A model generated the notes under the pieces. That model was not told the DNA's origin and did not search any database. It saw nothing but the letters and a program-made list of their open reading frames with translations. A stretch of 64,000 nucleotides of DNA. It comes from Capitulum mitella (Eukaryota > Arthropoda > Thecostraca > Pollicipedomorpha > Pollicipedidae). Positions 1 through 12,372 of this stretch are shown one piece after another. A program made the translations under genes and the position numbers. Each line of letters begins with the position of its first letter. The first letter of the stretch is position 1. The stretch spans positions 4,399,161 through 4,463,160 of the forward strand of contig CP099851.1 of the NCBI GenBank assembly GCA_030062745.1, in the 5' to 3' direction.

Positions 1-1222
1 GCCCTCCAGGAACAGGGTTAATGCGTGTAGTTACATCTGAGATGGTCTGTATCGCCAGTAAGAAGATTCACCTGGCCTCAGCGGGGCAGTAGCTGTTCAT
101 AACTTGCTTGCTGCCCGTTGCAGCGGTACCCGCTGACCTTGCTGGAGATAACCGTGCTCGTCCGGCGGGTTTTAACGGTCCGTTGGGACATCAGCTGCGA
201 GCTGTTTAGAGACCAGTTTTGCAGACGAACGGCACATCACTTTACGTCTAGTAATCTTTCAGCCTAACAGATAAAGTAGTGACAGGCAACATTTGATACG
301 TGTTGATTTGCTGTTGTTCCGTACGATGAGCAATGTGTTGTACACATTATCAGAGAACGCAAGTTAAACTGTGGTATTGCATCATTGGTCGCGAAGAGTA
401 TGTGATACACATGTAACACATGTCAATTCAACTACGCTCGACTGTCACAATGTTGGATGAACAAGGATGGAAGAAATGCTTGACTCGACGAGAAGTTCAA
501 CATTCGTCCCAACCAAACGACGTAAAATCTCTCCAGACGCTCTTCGCAAATTGAAATTATGCAACAGATTAAGCTGCACTGCTGAGAGTGGGAAAAATGA
601 GCCCTGGGAACAACAATGGAAAGATGCCGCATTATTCGGCATACGCAAATGATGCATGACGAAAAGAACATTGCGAATAAACACGACATTATGAAAGGAT
701 TGGTCCCCTAAAAATCGGAATCATACAAATGAGGGAAAACTGGAACTAAGCAACAACTGAGTAACGGCCAACAAGACAACTTTACGCTCAGACAAACGCC
801 GAAAACTCCGCCGATCCACCGTCAGTCGCGCAAACTGCTACAAACACGGTCGACACATTCAAACGTCTCCATCTAATGATATCGAAACGCCAACAATGAA
901 ACACGACCAAGCCAGCACGTCCACCACTCGAAATGCGAGTGAATGGTTCCAACTGGTCCCTTGTTCAACTGGATCTCTGCTCCGTTACCGTCACGTGATA
1001 TACGTCTTTTTGTTCTTCGCGAAGTTTAGCATCTGATGTGAAGACAATGTGATGTGATGTGACAATTTCGACTGATGTGAAGACAACGCGCAAAACACGT
1101 GCCCTGCAGCGGCTATGCTCCACCAGCCTCCGTTCTCGCATTTTCCAAGGCCGTCTAGAGCCGGCGCCACAGGTTTTCCGGGAGAGCGCTTCTCCGGCGG
1201 CCGTGGCCGGCAGCTGTCGCCG
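1..1222. other. No gene recognised; 3' flank of coiled-coil gene
   Basis: The open frames here are short and show no domain, coiled coil or convincing splice structure. On the minus strand an alternative frame continues past the coiled-coil gene's TGA at 1223 to a TAG at 1155, ending in Trp-Arg-Arg-Leu. One extra base in the last exon would make that the true end. The rest looks like 3' flank or 3' UTR. Confidence 0.4.
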
Positions 1223-4200
1223 TCACGTACTGCTGAGCGCCAGCTGGTCCCGCAGCCGGCGCCGCTCGTCCAGCAGCCGCTGCTGCTCCTCGGCCAGCTG
1301 GGCGGCTGCGTCGGCGCTGCGGCGCAGCTGCTGTTCGGTCCGCTCGGCGCGCAGCAGCAGCTGCTCGTGCTGGCGGCCGTACTGGTAGCAACGCGTCTCC
1401 AGCCGGCGACGGGCCGCCTCCGTCTCGCCCAGCCGCCGCTCCAGCTGGCAGCTGCTCTCGGCCAGCTGCTGACGCTCGGCGCGGGCGGCCGCCAGCTGGT
1501 CGGCCAGGGTGGCACATTCGGCCTCCAGACGCTCCACGATAGACGCCTGTTGGGCGCCGGCAGCGGCCAGAGAATCGGACAGCCGGCAGCAGACATAGAA
1601 TCGGACAGCCGGCAGCGGTCAGGAAATCGGACAGCCGGCAGCGGCCAAATGATCGTACAGGGACATGTGGCCGACGGGGAGGCTGCCCGCACGGTATTAG
1701 CAGTGAAAACCAGAACGAGCCGCCAGCACGGCACTGAGAGGGGTGCTACGCACACCCGGGATAGCACGAACTAAGGACCACAATCAATTAAACGGAACAA
1801 AACGCGCTGGGAAACAAAGCAGGAATCCTAAAGACAATAAATATAAAATCGTCTGGTGGAAACTGAGGCTCTGATAGCTTCATTTCCGGTCATTCTGTTT
1901 GCAACATCATTCCGCTACTTGCGCAAACGCGAACGTCCTCGCTGACACTTAAAACTGATAAGGTCTAACTAAAATCCCCTCCGTCCCACCACCACAGACC
2001 GCTGCTCCCCCACCTGGGACTCCAGCAGCGTCTCCAGCTGGGCCAGCTTGCCGTCGCCCGAGGCTCGGATCTGGGCGATGACTTCCAGCAGCTGCTGCTC
2101 CCGCGTCTCCCTGCGCTGCGTCATCGCCTTCACCTGGTCGGCGTGGCCGCGCTCTGCGGCGTCCCGGTCCAGCTGGGCTCCGGACGTCTGGCGCTCCAGC
2201 ACGTTCACCTGCAGGAGGCGGCACTGTTTAATCGGACCGAGCGACCCAAGGCGTGATCAGCCGGTCTGTGTCCATAATCGGAACTCATATCTGCGGGCCT
2301 CAGATATGAGAGTCAGGAGCTTGTAAATCATCGCAGGAACTCGTGTTTTTATATCGTGGACACCATGCTACGACGACCTATCACGACATGTCATGAGAAC
2401 ACAATTCCAATGCAAAGGCGATGAAGCAGTTTCAAACGCAGGTTTCTAGTCCGTTGTGACGTCCCAGTTTGTGTTTTGATCAGACGATCCTGTTCCGGAG
2501 CCCCTTGCCTCCTCTTAAAACCCGCTCCTGAGACGGAGAGAGTCTCCGCACCTGTTCCTGGAGCCGGACTCTGTCGCGCTGCGCCGCGCTGAGGGCAGAC
2601 TCTGCGGCCGTCAGCTGTTTGCGGGCAGAGGCCAGCTCGGTCTGGAGCGTCTCCACCTCCTGGCGACTCTCCCGCTCGGCTCTCTGGGCAGCCGCCTGCA
2701 CCAGCTGCAGCTGGGACTCAGCCTGAGAGTGGCGGGGGTCCGCGACTCAGGCGGTGCTCCACAGAGGTCAGCAGAGGTCATCAGAGGTCAGCAAATGTCG
2801 GCAAAAGGTCGGCAAAGGTCAAAAGTCAGCAAAGGTCAGGAAAGATGAACGGGGCTTATTGGAGGAAATTGAGAGGAGGTCAGAAAAGTCAGGGGAGGCG
2901 AGCAGAAGTGCCCCATTAGATGTGAGAGGAAGCCTTAGCATATCGGCCCGCGCGCTACCGGATGTACGAGGGTTACGCTGAACGGAGATAAGAGGAGAAT
3001 CGTTGCGCTGACGTCACCGGCAGCTGGCTGAGGTATGCGAAAATTGGAAGTTGCTTAGCTGAAACACAACGAGGTATTTGATACGAGGACGCACTGCTGT
3101 CTGACGCGTCTAAAGTCCCAGCGAATGAAAGTGCAGATATTTTGTATTCAACTCTAGCGTCTTCAGTATCCCGAGATCCAGCATTAACCATCCACAAAGA
3201 CCTAAGAAATAAGGATATTCGGACGGAATCGTGTGGCAAACCTTTCAACGGTTACTGGACTTGACAGCAGTTGTTTGAGTGACACAAATATCCATCAACC
3301 TGTGAGCTGGAGAACGAATTCCCGTTTGGTTTTCCGTCTTAACTCCTGAGCTACAAATGTCGCGATCTCAGAATTTTCAGTACTGCTGTCAGAACAACGC
3401 ATATTTTTAGCATAAATTTTTACTTTTTGACTTGAGCTGTGACGTCATAATTCAAGCTTGAGGTTAACGCCTGTGTTACTGCAATGTGACCTCACGGTGA
3501 CGGGCTATAGTCTGGTCCTTGAATCGCAGGAATTCGACAGCTGGTTTCGAGACAGATGGAGTAGGCGAGGGGCAGAAGTGCCCCCGCCACTTAATGTGAG
3601 GTGCCGAAATGCTGTTGTCAGTAGCGTGTTAAGGTTTCCGCAAAACTTACCTGACAACAGCATTTTTCCCCTGTATAAAATGGCTTAGCGTTTGACGGTG
3701 GACGTTGGACAGCAAAAAAATGAGGACGACCATTTTCCGGCTCACGTGCGTGCGTCGGCGCTGTTCCTGCGCTAGTTCCTGCTGCTGCCGAGAGGCGGCG
3801 CGCTCGGCATCCTGTCGGAGCGTCGTCGGCCGCCTGCTGCTGCGTCTGGAGAGCGGCCCGCAGCTGCTGCTCCTGTCGCTGCCAGCTCTGCCGCTCCTCC
3901 TCCAGCTGGGACGGGCACCGGAGGAGTTACTCGCCACTAGGCATGCTCCACACCAAGACGACCATCCCCGCTCGACAGCAGACACATCTCTAAACCCCTG
4001 CTCGCAGCCCGCTGTAACAAATGTCTACTGCACTGAAAATCCGTCCGTATCCGACGAATTATCGTGGTTCGGCCATCTTATCAGCGGACGAGCAGAACTA
4101 CGAGAGCCATCGAAATCGGCAGTGAAGGCATCGTAACAAGATCGGAAACAACACGAAATGACGAGCTTCCTTTCGGTCAGCGCAAGTGGGCGACGCAGTT

Positions 4201-7200
4201 CCAGTGAAGCAGCATCATGTGACGCACTTCATTTCGGGCAGCGTAAATGACATCTTGTCTGAGATACGGAGAAAACTGTCATGGTATGCAGTCACCGATG
4301 AAGACGCGCAGTCAACGAAAGTCCAGCGACTGACCACCAGCCCCGGTCCAGCCAGCTGAACTCCGCCAGCGCGCTCACCTGAACGACCTTTGTCGGCCTG
4401 CTCCCGCAGCTGAGCTCTGAGTCTGTCGAAGCTGGCCTGCACGGCCTTTTCGGCCTCCTCCTGGGCGACCGCCACACGCCGCTCGTGCTCCACGATCAGC
4501 TGCTGGAGGCGCTGCTGCTGCGAGTCCAGCTCCCTGCCGGCGTCACCCGCAGGCCTCGTCACAGACGCTGATGCATGAGGCCGGCAGTAGAAACGAGCGC
4601 TCTTTGCGAGTGCCCGCGCTTACGCACCGCTGTGTTGTCCTAATAGCGATGTATCCACTCCATGAGGACAGCCCGCCGGAAATACTGAGTGCGGCAGAGA
4701 TCCCTGAGCAGCAGAGTTCTCAACGATCACACAGTCATCGTCTTTAGGCGAGGGTCTAATCCGTCGCAGTCGTTGATCACAGTATTTTCGGCTCAGTGAA
4801 TCGTTGCTTCACAGTTGCCATGGTTACTTCCAGTCGCAGCCGACCACAGCGAATGTCGCAGGAAAGCCAAGTCGCCCTGTTCGCTATACCACGCAGTCCG
4901 TCCCGCCTTCGGCAGCCGCGTACCGTCGGAGGACGTCAGCAGAATTTTCGGCCTCCGCCTTCTCCAGTTGCGCCTGCTCCGAGAGGCGGACACTCTGGGC
5001 CACCTTCTGCAGCGCCTCCTCCTCCCGCTTTTGCAACTCGCCAACGCGGGCCTGCAGACAAACTGGTCTTTTGGCACCACTCCTTGACAGACGGCAAAAA
5101 AGTTGCATAAATCTTGCTTCACAAACGATCAAACACCAATTTCCTGGTCATATCAGTAATCTCATCAGCTCATTAATAATCTAAACAAAAAGCGGAGCCA
5201 ACGCAGTTTAGTTTCAGTAATCTCAACGGCGACTGTTTTGGTTTTCAACAACGTATGGCCCGATCCCGACTGTACTGCAATTATTTTCACATGTAGCTGA
5301 CGATAGCCTGGCACCAGCCGTGATAATTCCGGCGACTTTTCTCCCGGCGCCGGACCCACCTGCAGAGTGCCCAGGGCGGCGGCCAGTTCGTCCCTCTCCG
5401 CCAGTTGCCGGCGCTGCTGGTCTCGGTACTCCCCGGCCAGCCAGGTTTCGTGCCGGTGCACCTTCTCCCTCAGTTCCTCCAGCTCCGTCCGGTCCTTGCC
5501 CGGCTGGGAGGCCTGTTGGGAGGCCGGCTGGGAAGCAGGCTGAGAGGCTGTTTGAGAGGCCTGCTGGGAGGCCGGCTGGGAGGCTGTCTGAGAGGCCTGC
5601 TGGGAGGCCGGCTGGGAGGAAGTCGGCGGCGGCGGAGTCTGCTCCGCTGTCTGCCGCGGTCCGCCACCGTCTGCCGGGTCTGGCCGGAGCCCGGCAGCGG
5701 CAGATTGCGTTGTCAGAGGCCCGCTAACCTGGGACGCCAAGCTGGCCTGCACCCTGCCGAAAACCGCAGAGTCACCTGATAGTCGTGCCGGGCTCCCTGA
5801 AAACGGTGATGTTGACTCATTCCGACCCAGCAACATAGCTCAACGACATCGGGCAAACTCACCAGGGTGCGGCCGGCCGACAGCGAAGCAGGGGAGAAAT
5901 CCATATTTGACGTCCGAGAGAGTGGAAAACCACACGTGCCACACGCAGCATCCGACACAAGAATGACTGCACACGCGACATCCGACTCTACGACTGAATA
6001 CTCAACATCCGACGCTAAGAGGACTAAACATTCGACATCCTACACAAGGAGGACTGCACATCCGACATCCGACAATAGGAATGAACACTCTACATCCGAT
6101 ACAAAGAGGACTGCACATCCCACATCCGACACTAAAAGGACGGCACATCCGATATCCGACAATAAGAGGACAGCACAACCGACGTCCGACACTAGGAATG
6201 AACACACTAAAAGGTCGGCACATTCGACATCCGACACGAGGAAGACTGATGTATTTGACCGCCATCCGATACGATCAGAACAGTGCATCTCTCCTGAAAA
6301 CGGCGAAACGACACTGGCGTGATCAAACCGTCAACAAAGCTTGCAAATACGACGTGGGCAGCATCAGTCATTCAGTTGGTGCCTGTCTGTTGACGAATGA
6401 ATACAAACCAAAACGGCCATGCATAGCATCATCGTAGGATCTGACGTACCTTTTAGGTAGCCGAAAAATATTTAGAGCTGGCGCCCACGGACCACCGTGG
6501 CTTCTCACCCCCAAGCTCCGAGCTCACTGACCTGAGCTCCTCGGTCAGGGTTCTGTTCTCTTGCACCAGCTGCTGCACGTGCTCCTCCATCTCGTCCATC
6601 ATCGTCCTCAGCAGCTTGTTCTCGTGCTCGAGCTGGGAGACCAGCTCCTCCCGCCGGCGGGAAAGCTGACCGAGCTGGCGCATCTGTCAAGCACACAGAT
6701 AACCTGGAACATCTGGGGCAAACAAAACATCTCGGACGTCCGGCACGAAAAGAACATCTAGAACATCTGGAACGAACGGCGTGACGGTGGTAGGAAAAAC
6801 AGTGTTCAGAGAAACACTGAACGAAAACCCAGGACCCGCATCAGTAACTCCAATTTTCCAACAAGAGCTTTGAAATGAGCTGTGGTAACAGAGCAGTGGT
6901 TCAAGTGGAATACGGTTTTGTGGAGTAGTATCACTGAGCTTTGCTTTTAAGCAACTGACAATATACTGCAACCAAAAAGCCTGAATAAACTTTCTACTCG
7001 TGTACTGCAATACCAGATTTGTTTCTAAAGCGTAAGCTACAAAAGGCTTGCCGCTCCCTCCTATATTTGACGCCGTGGCCTGGTGTGGTACGTCCCTCTC
7101 TGAGAGCCTCTCCTATCGCGAGCCTGGCTCCAGTTTGCTGACCTTAGCAGCGTCGGAGGCGGCCAGTTCTGTGGTGCTGGTGCCGACCTCTGCCGCCTCC

Positions 7201-7766
7201 GCCTGCGCCGGCGGTGGCCGGGCTGCCGACCCCGACCGTGGTGGCGGCTGTCGCGGCGGCGGTGGGGCGGGCTCCGGGAGCGTCTCTCTCGCGATGGCCG
7301 ACACGCTGGCGCTGAGGGAGGCCACCGACAGCTGGGTGCCGCCGGCGCCTGGCCGCCGCCGGGCCTGCTGATCAGCTGGGCCGGCGCCCGGCTGCTGCGG
7401 ACGCTGCTGCGGCCGCTGCGGCGGCTGCCAGCTCGGATGCTTCTCAGGCTGCTGCCAGCTCAGCTGCGGCGGCTGCTCCTGCCAGCTCGGGAGGTCCTGA
7501 GGCTGCTGCCGTCTTGGATACTGTTGAGGCTCTTCCCAGCTGGGATCCCGCTGAGCCTGTTGGCGACCTGGATGCTGCTCAGGCTGTTGCCAGCTCTGAT
7601 GCCGTTGCCCGGCTGGACCGCGGCCGTGGGTCGTGGAGCGGTCACTCGGCTGTGAGCCGCCATGGACGCTGCTGTCGTACTCCTGCAGCAGGAATCTCAG
7701 CCGACAGAGTGCTTCGGCGTACCTCGTATCGGCGTAGTTCGGCAGCAGAGCGCGGGAGACACTCAT
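1223..7766 (-). CDS. Nine-exon coiled-coil protein, unidentified
   Basis: I do not recognise this gene. Nine minus-strand exons with AG/GT borders can be joined: 7766-7143, 6683-6532, 5753-5360, 5051-4924, 4533-4379, 3905-3746, 2722-2552, 2208-2014 and 1546-1223. The sum is 2,303 nt; removing two apparent extra bases (one in exon 6, one in exon 5 or at its junction) leaves 767 codons. The start is ATG at 7766, opening MSVSRALLPNYADTRYAEAL; an upstream exon is possible because TTTTAG lies just before it. Residues 1-208 are Gln/Pro/Trp-rich with PSWQQPE-like repeats. Residues 209-258 form a coiled coil (EHENKLLRTMMDEMEEHVQQ). Exon 3 holds QASQPASQ repeats, then exons 4-9 are nearly continuous coiled coil rich in Gln, Glu, Arg and Ala. 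The look is that of a centrosomal, ciliary or scaffold coiled-coil protein, but composition alone does not name it. No membrane segment or enzyme motif is visible. Confidence 0.65.
1555..1655. repeat. About 30-bp minisatellite before last coiled-coil exon
   Basis: About three units of roughly 30 bp sharing ATCGGACAGCCGGCAGC lie directly next to the acceptor of the last coiled-coil exon (exon starts at 1546). On the minus strand each unit carries the CCGCTGCCGGC found immediately upstream of the acceptor, but not the AG itself. Confidence 0.7.
2755..2865. repeat. AGGTCAGCA-type short tandem repeat
   Basis: A degenerate run of 9-12-bp units (AGGTCAGCA, GGTCAGCAAA, GGTCGGCAA) in the intron between coiled-coil exons 6 and 7. 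No coding content. Confidence 0.6.
5490..5630 (-). repeat. Coding repeat QASQPASQ in coiled-coil exon 3
   Basis: Tandem 12- and 24-nt units, in frame, encode alternating QPASQ and QTASQ blocks directly before the coiled-coil segment of exon 3. All units keep the frame, so the repeat is coding. The block resembles a low-complexity linker. Confidence 0.75.
5935..6245. repeat. About 30-bp intronic minisatellite (ACATCCGACACTAAGAGGAC)
   Basis: About ten degenerate units built on ACATCCGACAC followed by AAGAGGACTGCAC, with GAATGA variants, fill the intron between coiled-coil exons 2 and 3. Open frames across it are periodic artefacts (HPTSDTKRTA-type peptides) on both strands. Confidence 0.8.
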
Positions 7767-9043
7767 GGCACTAAAACTGCAGGCAGAAAAACATGGGGCA
7801 TTTACCGCACGGCAAACAGAGGTGATCCAAAATGCTCTGAATCAAGCAGAAAATCTACGGTTGTAAAACAGTCAGCACGAGGAAGTGCACGTGAACCGGT
7901 TTGAGTTTTCTTTTGCGGACAACACTGTTTGGGGAATTCGTAAAACACTTTGATTACGATCATGCTCTCAACGAAACTTAGTTCTTGCGCTGATGGCCAC
8001 TGCAATTCTCAACGGAAATGTACAAACTTTGAACCCGTCAAAATAATTCTAAAACCGCTTTTGGGATGTCCTATTGCTGTGCAAATCCGTGTTTTTTTTA
8101 CCGTTCTGTTGCTTCACCACGATCTATTTCACAAGATGTGGCCAATCAAAATTTTCTCGCAATGTCATCTGACTCACTTCTTATATCCACCTTCTGTACC
8201 TCTTAGCCTACTCTTTGTACCGCTCAATCAACCACTGTACCAATTCATCTTCGTCTACCCTTTGTACCGCTCAGCCCACCACTGTACGAACTCAGTCTCC
8301 ATACCCTTCACCGTCCACCTACTGTACCTTCACAGCCGGTTCCCGCGGCCACACTGGCGCACCTCAGCTGACGACCTGCTGTGCAGGCCGTGTCCAGGCG
8401 CGGTCTAATGCCTCCGGTACACAGAGGCGGCTCCCCCCCCCGCCCGGGGGAGGAGCAGCCGGCCGGAACGGCTGCCAGCGGCGGAGGCAGCTGCTCGGCG
8501 ACAGCTGGTAACAGCTGACCGCTGGCGCCGTGACGCGCCGATCGATTAACGAAAGTCGGGGGACGGGGGGGGGGGGAGTGTCCAGGGTAGCAGTGGCCGG
8601 ATCGCACGGGACAGTTACGTGAGAATGGCATTGGGCTGAAGTTCTGTGTGATTGCCCCCGGCGATCCCCCAGGTATTCTGTGCCTGAGCGCGCCCCGGGA
8701 TATCGATTTTGGGATCGGTGCGGCCTGGTGTAGGTAAGCCTAGCCGGAAGCAGGCGGTCACGGATTGAATACAATGTGTGTAAACGCAGCCTGTACGAGT
8801 GCGGTTTTTGGTGTGAAATGCGTCAAAAGTTTTTTGGTGTGAAAACAAGTGTGCGGCATTTGTCTTGTTCACCGGACGGTTTCAGGAGTACGCAGGTACA
8901 CGGCGGTGATCGTAAGAATCTTGATTGCTTTTGTAATGGTCATGATCACAACGGTTTTGTACTACGGGTCCATTTTTTTAAACACTGGACGGTGAGGATG
9001 TGTGTAGTATCATCAAAACCGTTCTTTTCGTACGGGTTCCACT

Positions 9044-9301
9044 CAGGAACGTAGCCAAGAGGGGCCATGGCCCCCCTGAGCCAAGTGGTCTCACTAGATA
9101 CATAGCGAATTCGCATGAATACGTAATGGTAATCATACCTATGTTACAAAAACAAACATTATATGTTTTTCTGTGCAATAAATACGAGATAAATTGCTTA
9201 AAATTACTGCCTTTTCTTGTAAATTTCGTCATATGCCTGTGACATATGACAGAATTTAACATTTGCCCCCCCCCCCGAGGAAAATCCTGGCTACGTGCCT
9301 G
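9044..9301. mobile_element. 258-bp non-autonomous TIR element with 8-bp target duplication
   Basis: The element starts CAGGAACGTAGCCAAG and ends with the inverted form of CAGGCACGTAGCCAGG. It is flanked by the exact 8-bp direct repeat GTTCCACT at 9036-9043 and 9302-9309. A second copy lies at 29924-30180. It has no coding capacity, so it is a MITE-like derivative. An 8-bp duplication and CA(G)-starting ends suit the hAT or P superfamilies; which one cannot be settled here. Confidence 0.85.
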
Positions 9302-11102
9302 GTTCCACTGCTGCATTATCGCGCAACAGTCAAAACGTTGTGCTCAAGAATGACAGAACGCAAGCGTCAGTTACCAGACATTTCTATTGCTTCCTTTTTA
9401 TTACAAATTATTTTTCACTGTGGGGAAACTTGCGCTGCTGTGTTGTCTAAGCTCACATACGAAGTTTTTCACGACGGCGTGTCATTAGGGAACAAAATGA
9501 CTCCAATTTTAGATCCCTCAGCGTATTGATCTGGATGTTTTTCACGTTGGAGAGGGTTGTCAAACCCCTCGACAGCCGGATCGAAGCATGCGGTCTGCGT
9601 GTGGTTGTATAGTCTGCGTGCAGGCCTGGCTGATCTGTTTTGAACGAGCAGCACACGCCGACTCCACACGCAGCGTATGAACTCAGCACGCGCAGAAACA
9701 CCATCTTCACGGCGCGTGCTGGAAGGCCGACCGACACGGAAATTTGCCGAAAACGGCTCACGCCATCAGCGGGCTCTCGTGACAGCGACAACAGAGGGAG
9801 GAGAGGGAGGGACAGATGGGCTGTCCTATCTACCGCCGCAGCCAGTTCACCGTGGGCAACCACGCTGCAGAAGCGGGCGTGCCAGCACCGTACAGATCAG
9901 ACTGTCGTCTGGTGGGAGAAGGTTGAGGGGTCAGGGGAACGGCCGGGGAGGTACATCAGGCCCGGCCGGCCCGCCCTGGCCCCACTGATGGTCTCTCACG
10001 ACTGCAGCAGCATCCGCACACCCACAACTGACCAGGGCCGGACCACGTCAACACCACAGAGACAACACGGCGCTGATACCCAGATATATTGGTGCAGAAT
10101 AATAGCGACATATACACACACGCACGCACGAGCGCCGCGGAAGCATTCGCGAACGAAACAAAGCCAGCAGAGCGGAACGCTTGCGGCCCGCAGGCGCAGC
10201 ACTTAATCCACGCACAGCCGCCGCCCAGAGCGACGGGGAGCGTCGCTGCTTCTGACGGGAAACCGAGGCAGGCGGCTCAGAAGGTCGCGGTCCGAGTCGA
10301 GTGCCCTGCTTCCGTCAGACGCGGCTCCGCTCAAGCCCGCCAGTCCCGCCTCTTACGATCGGCTCTCCTCTCTCCGCCAACGCCCCACGCCTCACTGCGG
10401 CGGCCGGCATCCCCGGCCGTGCAGCGGCGGCCACGGCACAGCAGTCGCGACCGGTCCCCGAGTTAGCAGCTCAACCACGCATCCAATTATAAGAAAATAC
10501 AGCTTCGCGGCCGAGCGCACGGCTGCTCATGCGATCGCCATTGCACGGTCCTCTCGAGCGTAACTGATAAACACGGCGGAGCGGGGCCGGAGCCGGGCAT
10601 TCAGACAAGAGCCCACTTCGGCTGCCGACAGGCCGGCCTTCTGTGCGCGCATGTGTCGCACGATCCAGCCCCGGCCCAACACACCACTGAGGCAGCACAA
10701 CCAGCCTTCGTCCGGTCCAGGTAACAGAACGCGGCAGAAACCCCCGAACAACACCGCCCGGGAGCGCTGCGAGCCTCGAGGCATGGGCGGTGCGCCAGCG
10801 AATTCGACACGTGACCCAGGCCGGGGCGGCGACCCCAGACAGGTCTGGGGTCCCCGGCGGGCGAGCGGCAGCAGGAGCAGCCACCGTCCGCCGCCCGCAG
10901 ACGACTGAGCACACGGTGCCGCCCACGCTGGCTCCGATCGCTGGACGCGCTGACGGCGCGCAGCGCCACGTAAAGGACACCGGCCGAATCGCCAGACCGA
11001 GTCGTTGTCGTATAACACGGGGCGCGACTGGCGCGCAAAATCACGGGACCCATCACGGGAACCGGGCTACGGGGAGGGCGCGCAGTCCACAGTACCTCTC
11101 TC

Positions 11103-11139
11103 CCCCCGGCTCCCCGGCTCCCCGGCTCCGGCTCCGGCC

Positions 11140-11221
<82 letters not shown>

Positions 11222-11228
11222 TCCCGGC
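11103..11228. repeat. (GGCTCC)n hexanucleotide repeat
   Basis: About twenty near-perfect GGCTCC units, downstream of the Hgs stop codon. The repeat creates long artificial Ala-Pro, Arg-Ser and Gly-Ala frames, which I did not annotate. Confidence 0.95.
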
Positions 11229-11776
11229 CTCTGCTCTGGCTACGGGTCTCCGGGTCAGACTCAAGCTCCAGGCCAAGGCGAGGGTGACATTGATCCGCAT
11301 CAGCGCTGACGTCAGAGAGCGTCAGCAACGTCCGCCGGTGGCCGGCGGACCGCCGACCAACGTCAGCGGACATCAGCCGACATCAGCTGACATCGGCAGA
11401 CACTGGCTGACACCATCGGACATCAGCGGGTAGGGGACCGGCGTAAAAACCGCAGCAGAGACAGCAGCGAAGACTAGGACAGGGACTACAGCGCAGAAAC
11501 TCGGACAGGGATCGGAGAGGAAGCCGGAGCACGCGCCGCGGCAGACTCGGACACACACTGGAAAGGAGACCGGGTCACAGACTCGGACCTGAACGACCAG
11601 GATCAGGCAGTCGAACCAGACCACACAGGAACAGGGACACTGTCCGCGGCAGACCGCAGCAGAGTCGGACCAAAACAGAGACCGGAGCAGAGACGCCGAC
11701 CAGATCAGAAGCCGAGCCGGGGACTCGGACCGATGCCGCAGCGGAGGCAGCGGTCCTGGTAACTCCAGCCCGGCGC

Positions 11777-12372
11777 TCAGTCGAACGAGATGAGCGCCGG
11801 GGCGTCCGGTTCGGGCGCCGGCGGGCCCTGAGAGTACTCCGGGGCGCCCTGCTGGCCGGGCGGGGGTCCCATCTGGCCCGGGTGGCCCTGGTGTCCCATC
11901 TGGCCCTGGGGACCCGGAGGACCCATCTGCGCAGAGTGACCCTGCGGCGGCATCTGGCCCGGATGCCCCTGGGGTCCCATCTGGGTCGGGTGTCCTTGGG
12001 GACCTATCTGGTTCAGGTGGCCCTGGGACCCCATCTGGCTGGGATGGCCCTGGGACCCCATCTGGCCAGGATGGCCCTGGGACCCCATTTGGCTGGGGTG
12101 GCCCTGGGACCCCATCTGGCCGGGGTGGCCCTGGGGTCCCATCTGGCTCGGGTGACCCTGCGGGGGACCCATTTGGCCGGGGTGCTGCTGATGGTGAGGT
12201 CCCGGCTGGCCACCCGAGGTCATCGGCCCCTGCTGGCCCTGGTGCGGACCCATCTGCCCCTGCATGGGGCCCATCTGGGCCTGCGAGGGCCCCGGCTGCG
12301 GCTGGTCCGCTCCGATCGGTCCCGCGTTCGAGCCCTGGTCGTTGCCTTGCGGGTAGCCATGCGGTCCCATTC
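11777..12372 (-). CDS. Hgs: Hgs terminal exon: GHPxQMGxQ repeats and LISFD end
   Basis: Part of the Hgs gene. The exon begins after TTTCAG and encodes a Gly/Gln/Pro/Met-rich tail. About a dozen decapeptides of the form [10 protein letters not shown] are encoded by 30-nt tandem repeats. It ends Ala-Leu-Ile-Ser-Phe-Asp-stop; LISFD is the known C-terminal clathrin-box-type ending of Hrs. Animal Hrs tails are normally Pro/Gln-rich, but such regular repeats look lineage-specific. Confidence 0.93.

Larger units (their letters stand above)
7767..11776. other. Intergenic region between coiled-coil gene and Hgs
   Basis: Four kilobases without a supported gene. It contains the inverted-repeat element at 9044-9301, G/C homopolymers near 8432 and 8566, and a hexanucleotide run at 11103-11228. 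The part nearest 11776 should hold the Hgs 3' UTR. Long open frames on both strands at 9.6-11.7 kb are products of high GC and repeats; none shows a domain or splice pattern. Confidence 0.5.

Noticed and set aside
9640-11018. Several 100-190-codon frames on both strands
   Set aside because: GC-rich overlapping frames on both strands with no domain, no splice pattern and no conserved words.
11053-11433. Long Ala-Pro, Arg-Ser and Gly-Ala frames
   Set aside because: All three come from one hexanucleotide repeat read in different frames; no flanking coding signal.
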